Shown here: piece after piece, positions 17,193 through 24,197 of the stretch | Layout of the letters: each line of letters opens with the position of its first letter | How positions within the stretch are numbered: the stretch's first letter is position 1 | NCBI GenBank assembly: GCA_965229445.1 | Contig: OZ245876.1 | Span: 3,348,001-3,412,000 of the forward strand | Direction: 5' to 3' | Length of the DNA: 64,000 nucleotides | Origin: Owenweeksia sp965229445 | GTDB lineage: Bacteria; Bacteroidota; Bacteroidia; Flavobacteriales; Schleiferiaceae | Notes under the pieces: generated by a model | What the model saw: the letters and a program-made list of their open reading frames with translations, nothing else | Database searches by the model: none | What the model was told of the DNA's origin: nothing | Position numbers and translations under genes: made by a program

Positions 17193-18238
17193 TGTACGAA
17201 ATAGAAAATCCATATTACTTCTATTTGCTACTAACGCTTCCAGTTCTTGGGATAGCGTATTTCACCCTTTGGATCTGGAAAAGGCGCAAGCGAAAAGAAT
17301 TTGGTGAGACCCGTATGCTAAATAGAATGGCACCAGAACAGAGTACCAGTAAACCTGTCCTCAAGTTGGTTTTCTGGATGCTGATTTTGGCCTCTCTAAG
17401 CGTAGCCCTGGTAAACCCACTTGTGGGCACTCGCCTTGAAACCGTTAAACGTGAAGGAATTGATATTGTATTTGCCATTGATGTGAGCAAGAGCATGCTT
17501 GCTACGGACATTCGGCCAAATCGTCTGCTGAAAGCCAGACAAATTATTTCCAGAACCTTGGATGAGCTGGTTAGCGACCGTATCGGAATTATCATCTATG
17601 CAGGAAGAGCTTATCCCCAATTACCCATCACCACCGATTATAGTGCGGCGAGGATGTTTCTCAATGGCATTAGTACTGATCTGGTTCCTTCGCAGGGAAC
17701 AGCCATTGCTGAAGCAATAGAGTTGGCCAATAAGTATTTTGATGATGAGGATCAAAAAAACCGGGTACTGGTCTTGCTCACCGATGGCGAAGATCACGAA
17801 GATGGTTATGTAAAGGCCGCAGAAGAAGCCAAAGCGAGGGGAATAAGAATCATAACCGTGGGGATAGGCACCAGCAGAGGCGCACCGGTTCCGGATATTA
17901 GAAATGGCAGAAATGTAGGATATAAGAAGGATCGCAATGGTGAAGTTGTGATTAGCTCTCTGAGCCCTGATGTTCTCAAAAATATTGCCCTTACAACCAA
18001 TGGAAAATATATTAATGGTGCCATAACAAAGAACACAGTAGAAGAAATTCTGAGCGCGGTGGATGAGCTGGAAAAGAAGGAATTTGAAGCGCAACTCTAT
18101 GCAGACTACGAAGATCAGTTTCAGTGGTTCCTGGGTCTTGCTCTAATTATTTTGATACTAGACAGTTTGGTACTGAGCAGAAAAACACAGTGGTTCAAAA
18201 GATTGGGATTGTTTAATGACAAATTGAATTCGACATGA
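17192..18238 (+). CDS. batB: BatB, vWA-domain membrane protein
   Basis: 348 residues, a diverged paralogue of BatA in the same layout: helices at about 8-28 and 56-75, MIDAS motif DVSKS (97-101), VLLTDGEDHEDG, and a final helix near 310-330. BatA and BatB probably form a membrane pair with the BatC/BatE TPR proteins. It overlaps the next start by 4 bases. Confidence 0.92.
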   Translation: MYEIENPYYFYLLLTLPVLGIAYFTLWIWKRRKRKEFGETRMLNRMAPEQSTSKPVLKLVFWMLILASLSVALVNPLVGTRLETVKREGIDIVFAIDVSKSMLATDIRPNRLLKARQIISRTLDELVSDRIGIIIYAGRAYPQLPITTDYSAARMFLNGISTDLVPSQGTAIAEAIELANKYFDDEDQKNRVLVLLTDGEDHEDGYVKAAEEAKARGIRIITVGIGTSRGAPVPDIRNGRNVGYKKDRNGEVVISSLSPDVLKNIALTTNGKYINGAITKNTVEEILSAVDELEKKEFEAQLYADYEDQFQWFLGLALIILILDSLVLSRKTQWFKRLGLFNDKLNST

Positions 18239-18957
18239 ATCTTCGCCTCACCATCTTAATTTTTATGCTTGCTATTGGTGCTGGAGCACAGATTTTGGAT
18301 AACCCTATCAGCAAGGGCAACCGACTTTATGATGAAAAAAAGTATGATGAAGCTGAAGTACAATACCGGCGTGATAAGGCTGAAAAAAACGCGGCTATAA
18401 AACGCTTTAACCTGGGTGATGCCCTGTACAAACAAGAGCGTTATGAGGAAGCTTCAAAAGAATTTAATGATCTGGCCAATTCGCCCGTTGAGAAAGAGCT
18501 AAGAGCCAAGGCCTATCACAATTTAGGAAACTCACTAATTAAGGAAAATAAACTAAATCAAGGAATTGAGGCTTATAAAAACTCCTTGCGCCTGAATCCT
18601 GGAGACGATGAGACTCGATCAAATCTAGTTAAGGCCCTGCAACAGTTGCAGCAGCAGCAACAACAACAGCAACAGCAACAACAAAAGGGGGAGGATCAGG
18701 AAGATCAAAACCAGGACCAGCAACCACAACAGTCGCAAGATCAGCAAGATCAATCTCAGGATGATCAGCAAGAGCCTCGCAATAACCAAAATCCAAATGA
18801 AAATCAGCAAAATCAAAAGCCACGCGAAGGTCAGATTAGTAGAGAGGATGCGGAAAGGCTTCTTGAAGCTTTGAGCAAGGCAGAGGAAAAAGTTCAGCAA
18901 AAAGTGAACAAGGAAAAGGTTAAGGGTAAAAAAGTTAGAACGGAGAAGGATTGGTAA
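18235..18957 (+). CDS. batC: BatC, TPR protein with Gln-rich tract
   Basis: 240 residues: a signal peptide (1-18), two to three TPR units (about 25-130), then a low-complexity region. That region starts with about a dozen Gln in near-continuous run (bases about 18640-18683, mixed CAG/CAA) and continues as Gln/Asp/Asn-rich sequence to about 200, ending in a Lys/Glu-rich helix. The TPR part is typical BatC; the Gln-rich spacer is longer than a simple linker needs to be. It is directly followed by batD with no gap. Confidence 0.88.
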   Translation: MNLRLTILIFMLAIGAGAQILDNPISKGNRLYDEKKYDEAEVQYRRDKAEKNAAIKRFNLGDALYKQERYEEASKEFNDLANSPVEKELRAKAYHNLGNSLIKENKLNQGIEAYKNSLRLNPGDDETRSNLVKALQQLQQQQQQQQQQQQKGEDQEDQNQDQQPQQSQDQQDQSQDDQQEPRNNQNPNENQQNQKPREGQISREDAERLLEALSKAEEKVQQKVNKEKVKGKKVRTEKDW

Positions 18958-20733
18958 ATGAGGTCATTTTTTAACCATATCATATGCTTCTTGTTTCTTC
19001 TATCAGGTGCCAATTTGATGGCACAAATAGAATTCAATGCAACGATTAACCGTCCAGAAATAGGCAAATCAGAAAGATTCCAAATTTCCTTTACCGTAAA
19101 TGCTGATGGAAGCAATTTTGAACCACCCTCTCTCAATGATTTCAAGGTATTGAGTGGCCCGAATAAATCCACCTCCATGCGGATTGTGAACTTTGAACGA
19201 TCCGTGGAAAACACCTACAGCTATGTGCTGATGCCAAGAAAATCGGGGTATTTTACCATTGGATCGGCCAGTATTAAAGTTAAGGGAAAGACCTATTTTA
19301 CTGAACCCGTACAAATTAAGGTTACTGAACAAAGCCCCAGAAGCTCGGATCCAAATGATCCCTACGCCAAAGCAGAGAAAAAGGCATTTTTCCGTGTTTT
19401 AAGTTCAAAGACTAGCGTTTATCAAGGGGAGCCATTTGTAGCATCCTACAAACTCTATTTCTCTACGGGAGTATCGCGACCAGAAGTGGTGAACGAACCG
19501 TCATTTACCGGTTTTTATAAAAGCCCCTTGGATATTAACCGCATTACCACCAGGCAGGAAGCCTATAAAGGAAGAAATTATAACACCGGCATCATCAGGC
19601 AACTGGTTTTGATACCTCAACAATCTGGCACCATTGAACCAGGTAGTATTGATCTGAGGATTCCTACGGAGATACCAACTAATCAGCGCGACATTTTTGG
19701 CAGACGCATAAGTCGTACCGTCGTACAATCAGCCAGTCAGAACTTTCCAAAAATTAAAGTAATTCCCCTACCCGAAAGAGGCAAGCCAAGCAGTTTTAAT
19801 GGGGCCGTAGGTCAATATGATTTATCCGTTTCCGTTAGCCGAAATGAGCTTTCAGCAGATGAGTCATTAACCCTGAAGTTAACCTTGAGCGGTAAGGGTA
19901 ATATTAAACTCATTGAAGCACCTGAACCTGAAATACCATCCGCCTTTGAAGCATATGACCCAAAATATTCGGAAAATGTAAAGGTCAATGCTTCGGGCAT
20001 GTCGGGAAGTAAAACCTATGAGTATCTGTTAATCCCCCGGTATGGAGGGGACTATAAGATTCCTGCCATCGATTTCAGCTATTTCGACCCCAACCGCAAG
20101 CGCTATGTTAGCACCCGCTCTAAGCCTATTGAAATTAGCGTCACTGGCGGAAGGGCACAGTCTGAAACTGAATCAAAAGGAGGAGGAATAAATTATGCCG
20201 GTAAGGAAACGGTAAATTTCATTAACGATGACATTCTTTTCATAAAAACTGACCCTTCAGGAATCGAGAAAATTGGTGGTAAATTTCTAGGGAGCAAAAA
20301 GTTTTATGCCTGGTTAGTCGGATTGATATTCATTTGGATTGGTCTTATCAGCTTTTATCTGATTAGAAAGAAACAACATGCAGATCAGGTAGGATTAAAA
20401 AGCAGACGTGCCGGCAAGAAGGCCAAAAAGCATTTATCTCAGGCCAGGAGAGCCCTTGGTAGCAATGACAGGGAAAAATTTTATGAAGCCCTCTCCTCCG
20501 CCTTATGGGGGTATTTCTCAGATAAATTTCATATCCCAATGAGTAAGATGAGTAAGGATGTGATTCTTGATAAGCTAAAAACCAAGGCATTGGATGACGA
20601 TATCCGCGAAGGGATAAAAGAAATAATGAATCGTGCGGAAATGGCACGCTACACAGATATTGGCCATACCAGTCCTGAGGAGGATTATGAACTAGCGGCC
20701 AAGTTAATCACCGAAGTAGAAAACAGCTTATGA
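18958..20733 (+). CDS. batD: BatD, large exported Bat protein
   Basis: 591 residues. A signal peptide (1-21, ending LMAQ) is followed by repeated beta-sandwich domains with oxygen-tolerance-protein blocks (EIGKSERFQISF, PFVASYKLYF, YEYLLIPRYGGDYKIPAIDFSYFDP). One membrane helix lies near 438-460, and a cytoplasmic helical domain ends the protein. The bulk is periplasmic and probably interacts with BatA/B. It overlaps batE by 4 bases. Confidence 0.92.
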   Translation: MRSFFNHIICFLFLLSGANLMAQIEFNATINRPEIGKSERFQISFTVNADGSNFEPPSLNDFKVLSGPNKSTSMRIVNFERSVENTYSYVLMPRKSGYFTIGSASIKVKGKTYFTEPVQIKVTEQSPRSSDPNDPYAKAEKKAFFRVLSSKTSVYQGEPFVASYKLYFSTGVSRPEVVNEPSFTGFYKSPLDINRITTRQEAYKGRNYNTGIIRQLVLIPQQSGTIEPGSIDLRIPTEIPTNQRDIFGRRISRTVVQSASQNFPKIKVIPLPERGKPSSFNGAVGQYDLSVSVSRNELSADESLTLKLTLSGKGNIKLIEAPEPEIPSAFEAYDPKYSENVKVNASGMSGSKTYEYLLIPRYGGDYKIPAIDFSYFDPNRKRYVSTRSKPIEISVTGGRAQSETESKGGGINYAGKETVNFINDDILFIKTDPSGIEKIGGKFLGSKKFYAWLVGLIFIWIGLISFYLIRKKQHADQVGLKSRRAGKKAKKHLSQARRALGSNDREKFYEALSSALWGYFSDKFHIPMSKMSKDVILDKLKTKALDDDIREGIKEIMNRAEMARYTDIGHTSPEEDYELAAKLITEVENSL

Positions 20734-21479
20734 AGTTGGGCTTTCTGATAATCGCATACTTAGGCATCCTAACCGGAGGGGCAATAGCTCAATCGCCCGC
20801 AGTTCATTTTGAAGCGGCAAACGGGTTTTATAAAGAAGGGGCTTATGAGGAGGCCGCAAAAAGATATGACACAATCCTGAAGCTTGGGTATGAGAGTGCT
20901 GAAGTATATTACAACCTGGGTAATTGCTATTTCAAATCAAATCAGCTTGGGTTGGCTATCTTAAACTACAAAAGAGCCGAACAGCTTGATCCGTTTGATG
21001 ATGAGATTAGGCGCAATCTTTCGCTGGCTCAAAAAGCCGCCATCGATGATTTTGAGATCATGCCTCTCCCCTTGTTTAGGTCTGCCTATCTAAAGTTTCT
21101 ACTCCTCTTAAGTGCGGATACCTGGGCAATACTAGGTCTAATTGGCTTATCGCTGCTGATTATCGGAAGCTTCTTGTATTTGTTTTCTGACCTTGGCAGA
21201 TTGGGTTTCATATTGGGGTCAGTTGGTCTGATTGGTGCCTTACTCTTTACCAGTTTGGCCGTAGCGAATCGCAATCATTTAAAGAAGAATGTTCCTGCCA
21301 TCGTAATGTCTGCCAGCAGCTATGCCAAAAGTGGGCCTGGAGACAAGGCCGAGGATGTATTTATTCTTCATGAAGGAGCGGAAGTAAAAGTCATCGAATC
21401 CTATGAAGGCTGGCGCAAGATCAAGCTACCGGATGGCAAGGTAGGTTGGATTCTTGGGGAAGATATTGAAGTGATTTAA
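20730..21479 (+). CDS. batE: BatE, TPR and SH3-like membrane protein
   Basis: 249 residues: a signal peptide (1-20), TPR units (about 25-100), two membrane helices (about 130-153 and 158-180) and a C-terminal bacterial SH3-like domain ending GWRKIKLPDGKVGWILGED. This is the usual last gene of Bat operons. It ends 4 bases from the convergent dgt stop with no terminator in between, so operon transcripts may run into the antisense of dgt. Confidence 0.9.
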   Translation: MKLGFLIIAYLGILTGGAIAQSPAVHFEAANGFYKEGAYEEAAKRYDTILKLGYESAEVYYNLGNCYFKSNQLGLAILNYKRAEQLDPFDDEIRRNLSLAQKAAIDDFEIMPLPLFRSAYLKFLLLLSADTWAILGLIGLSLLIIGSFLYLFSDLGRLGFILGSVGLIGALLFTSLAVANRNHLKKNVPAIVMSASSYAKSGPGDKAEDVFILHEGAEVKVIESYEGWRKIKLPDGKVGWILGEDIEVI

Positions 21480-21483
21480 CTGA

Positions 21484-22851
21484 TTAAATTGACGGTACTG
21501 AGATACCTCTTAAATTTCTGTAAAGCTCAAGGGCATAGTTATCTGTCATTCCTGAAGCAAAATCCAAGATCGACATTATTTTTTCATAGTCATTATCCTG
21601 ATCCGAAATCATAAATTGCACGGGTATTAGGGCAAGCAATTTCTTATGACGGTTTTGCTGTCTTGCGCCAGAACTGAGTGCTGCCTCTACCAGGTCTTCA
21701 ATCAGACCAGACATGATCTTAAATCCAGCCAGCTCAATTTTCAGAACACTCTCATGATTATAGATTCTCGAGACCGATTTTTCACCTATGACGGCTAAGG
21801 CTTCCTGAGCATCATTTACCTTACTGATTAGCGACCCTTTAAACTCACCTTTGAGTATCGAATCATGATGCTTTATAAATACCTCAGCGCACGCAATTAC
21901 CATGTAGTTAATTGCCTTGGCTCTTAGGTAGGCTACAGACTCATTCTTATCCCGATCCAAACCCTCCAGGACAGCGTTCAATTTTGAAAGCTTTTCTCCA
22001 CCCGCTTCAATGAGTCTCAAGAGGTCTTCCCTCACCTCCTCAAAGCTGAGGATTCCCAAACGATGCGCGTCTTCATAATCTACGATGCTGTAGCAGATAT
22101 CGTCTGCTGCCTCCACCAGATACACGAAGGGGTGGCGATGATAGGACAAGGGCTTATCCTGATCGAGTTTTAAATGTAGCCGGGTCACAATATCTAAAAA
22201 GGCCTCTTTGTCAGATTGAAAGAAGCCATATTTAGACCGGTGTTTACCCTGCTTTTTATCCGTGGCCGTCGATTCACACGGATACTTTAAAATACTGGCC
22301 AAAGTAGGATATGTGAGTCTGAAACCGCCTTCCAGCCTTCCGTGAAACTTTCGAGTTAAGACCCTCAAAGCATTAGCATTTCCTTCAAACCGGATTAAAT
22401 CCTGCCATTGAGCTTGAGTAAATCTATCTTCAAAGGACGACTGATGATCTTTAAAAAACTTCGATATAGCTTCTTCTCCTGAGTGTCCAAAAGCCGGGTT
22501 TCCAAGATCATGCGCCAGGCAGGCGGCAGAGATCACATTCTTAAGTTGGTTTCTGTAGAAGTCGTGTGCTTGCTCATTCTGATTAATTTCTGGCATCTCT
22601 GCCAGGCGTTCACCAACTATTTGACCCAAAGATCTCCCTACACTAACCGTTTCGAGCGAGTGCGTCAAGCGATTGTGCACGAACACATGTTCCGGCAAAG
22701 GGAAAACCTGTGTTTTATTCTGCAATCTTCTAAAAGCTGAAGAAAATACGATTCGATCGTAGTCCCTTTCATATCCAGAACGGATATTTTTGGTTTCACG
22801 CTCCATGCCATATCGATCCGGAGTGAAGCAGTTAAGCCAGGTCATGTTCAT
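21484..22851 (-). CDS. dgt: Deoxyguanosinetriphosphate triphosphohydrolase (dGTPase)
   Basis: About 455 residues. Hydrolyses dGTP to deoxyguanosine and triphosphate, controlling dNTP pools. HD-superfamily metal residues are seen in NRLTHSLETVSVGR and AACLAHDLGNPAFGHSGEE, with a later block EAADDICYSIVDYEDA. The frame is open to 22926, but the extra N-terminal 25 residues are hydrophobic and unlike the family. The ATG at 22849-22851, or the one at 22843-22845, fits the usual start. It is divergent from the DoxX-like gene. Confidence 0.93.
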   Translation of the reverse strand: MNMTWLNCFTPDRYGMERETKNIRSGYERDYDRIVFSSAFRRLQNKTQVFPLPEHVFVHNRLTHSLETVSVGRSLGQIVGERLAEMPEINQNEQAHDFYRNQLKNVISAACLAHDLGNPAFGHSGEEAISKFFKDHQSSFEDRFTQAQWQDLIRFEGNANALRVLTRKFHGRLEGGFRLTYPTLASILKYPCESTATDKKQGKHRSKYGFFQSDKEAFLDIVTRLHLKLDQDKPLSYHRHPFVYLVEAADDICYSIVDYEDAHRLGILSFEEVREDLLRLIEAGGEKLSKLNAVLEGLDRDKNESVAYLRAKAINYMVIACAEVFIKHHDSILKGEFKGSLISKVNDAQEALAVIGEKSVSRIYNHESVLKIELAGFKIMSGLIEDLVEAALSSGARQQNRHKKLLALIPVQFMISDQDNDYEKIMSILDFASGMTDNYALELYRNLRGISVPSI

Positions 22852-22932
22852 GACCCAAAAATAGACAAGGAGTTCCAAGTTTTGACAGGATGTAATGAGT
22901 AAAACCACTAATTTTAAATAAATCAACCTGCC

Positions 22933-23319
22933 ATGAACAGATATACTTTTAGTTGGATTCTCCGATTTGTTGTTGCAATAATTCTATTACAAACACTCTT
23001 TTTTAAGTTTACCGCCGCACCGGAAAGTGTGTACATTTTTGAACAGGTTCATTTGGAACCTTTGGGTAGGATTGGCGTTGGAGTGGCCGAACTCATCGCA
23101 GCCATTCTAATTCTCTACCCGAGAACCGTGAGGATTGGAGCGGCGATGGCCATCATGCTGATGGTGGGAGCACTCTATTTTCACTTAAGCATTCTCGGCA
23201 TTGAAGTGCAGGGTGACGGGGGAAAATTATTTATTATGGCTTTAGTCGTATTCCTGGCTTCGATCGCGGTATTTTTTATGCCTCACCGCAAGCAGCATAA
23301 ATCCCTAATTGATCCATAG
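22933..23319 (+). CDS. DoxX-like small membrane protein
   Basis: 128 residues with four hydrophobic segments (about 8-24, 45-63, 70-88 and 95-115). The layout and the early ILRFVVAIILLQTLFFKF block resemble the DoxX/DoxX-like family of four-helix membrane proteins of uncertain role. It starts 81 bases from the divergent dgt start. No enzyme motif is visible. Confidence 0.7.
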   Translation: MNRYTFSWILRFVVAIILLQTLFFKFTAAPESVYIFEQVHLEPLGRIGVGVAELIAAILILYPRTVRIGAAMAIMLMVGALYFHLSILGIEVQGDGGKLFIMALVVFLASIAVFFMPHRKQHKSLIDP

Positions 23320-23337
23320 AATGGTTCATTAGATTTG
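23309..23337 (+). promoter_or_regulatory. Promoter firing into a gene-poor region
   Basis: TTG (23309-23311), 18 bases, then TAGATTTG (23330-23337) is one of the better matches to the Bacteroidota consensus in the window. No ORF of useful length follows for 720 bases, so it may start a non-coding or decayed transcript. Confidence 0.45.
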
Positions 23338-24040
23338 AATAGGTATTCTTTTATCATTCAAGTTAAAGGATTGTTTAATCTTAAATCCAAAACTTCACAT
23401 CCTCATCTCATTATTTAGCTGACGGAGAGGTCAGCATAATAAAACCTAGTTGGTAGAGGATGCTCATGAGTTGGTGACTGGTATGCTTTGGTGGTTAAAC
23501 GAACCCCAAGGGGACTTGCTACCCGCAAGCCCCACAATTAAGTTAGTTGAAATTACAATTCACCACAAATCAAAATTGGTGGCCATGTTATCGGAGTACA
23601 CAAAATAGATAACCTACACAATGAGTTGTGTTCTGGAGTAAGTACTACTTTCCTTATGGAATGTTAAATCTATTTCATGAACAATACAGGAAGTTCAGGC
23701 ACGGAATGGGTCTTGAAATCAATCAAATAAAACATAGGGGTTCGAGTATTAAGAATCAGTTCACCGTTGAGCTCCTATGAATGGCGAGTAGGGTTATTTT
23801 AGCCTAGAGTGACTACTAGGTTCCCTATACCGGAAATACTGCTTTTCCTTCTTAGCAAGTCAACCTACCTATTCCCCAAAAGGAAATTCTAATGTGCAAT
23901 ATAGTTTTAAACTCGTTTCACTTTTGATGAATTCAAAATCCAATTATTAATTCACAATTACTTTTTGCAACCCAGTAGCCAGTTTGACCAATTTGACCTA
24001 ATATCTTCCTTTAGTAAAGATTATGCGAGTGATGGGAAAT
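23338..24040. other. Gene-poor interval with hairpins and decayed coding traces
   Basis: About 700 bases with no convincing gene. It holds a perfect 6-bp hairpin at 23418-23435 (GCTGAC, GGAGAG loop, GTCAGC), another at about 23517-23531 (CTTGC, TACCC, GCAAG), and short frames on both strands that look partly coding but are broken by stops. The right end contains the T9SS-tail relic listed separately. The likeliest reading is eroded genes, possibly with an RNA transcribed from the promoter at 23309-23337. Confidence 0.4.
23947..24040 (-). pseudogene. Relic of a T9SS C-terminal sorting domain
   Basis: On the minus strand one frame reads FPITRIIFTKGRY, a TAG at 23998-24000, then VKLVKLATGLQKVIVN and a TAA at 23947-23949. 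Replace the TAG with an aromatic codon and this is the standard end of a type-A sorting domain (KG.Y.VKL....GLQK...). Nothing upstream continues it, because the tRNA and its terminator begin there. I read it as the tail of a lost secreted-protein gene. Confidence 0.5.
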
Positions 24041-24044
24041 AAAA

Positions 24045-24073
24045 AACCCGATACATCATAAACGTACCGGGTT
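24045..24073 (-). terminator. Terminator of tRNA-Ala
   Basis: On the minus strand AACCCGGTAC...GTATCGGGTT forms a stem with one bulge (bases 24045-24050 pair with 24068-24073), followed by a run of T (24041-24046 on the plus strand are A). Confidence 0.7.
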
Positions 24074-24079
24074 ACCTCG

Positions 24080-24153
24080 TGGAGCATATCGGAGTCGAAC
24101 CGATGACCTCTTGCATGCCATGCAAACGCTCTAGCCAGCTGAGCTAATGCCCC
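24080..24153 (-). tRNA. tRNA-Ala (anticodon GGC)
   Basis: 74 bases with a complete cloverleaf: acceptor GGGGCAT paired with ATGCTCC (one G-T pair), D-arm GCTC/GAGC, anticodon stem TTTGC/GCAAG with loop ATGGCAT (anticodon GGC, reading GCC/GCT), and T-loop TTCGACT. The discriminator base is A and CCA is not encoded. A -7 promoter box lies 11 bases upstream and a hairpin terminator lies downstream. Confidence 0.95.
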
Positions 24154-24164
24154 AATAAGGGCGG

Positions 24165-24172
24165 CAAATATA
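24165..24172 (-). promoter_or_regulatory. -7 promoter box of tRNA-Ala
   Basis: CAAATATA on the plus strand is TATATTTG on the minus strand, 11 bases before the first tRNA base. It predicts a 5' leader of about 8 bases. Confidence 0.5.
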
Positions 24173-24197
24173 ATACATCCCGCCTAATGTCTAATCA

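Noticed and set aside
18625..18900. Leu/Ile-rich minus-strand frame
   Set aside because: It is the antisense of the Gln-rich tract in batC; poly-Gln codons read as poly-Leu on the other strand.
23450..23780. Two short plus-strand frames of about 50 codons
   Set aside because: Partly coding-like, but no recognised family and the minus strand looks equally coding; kept only as a trace in the gene-poor interval.
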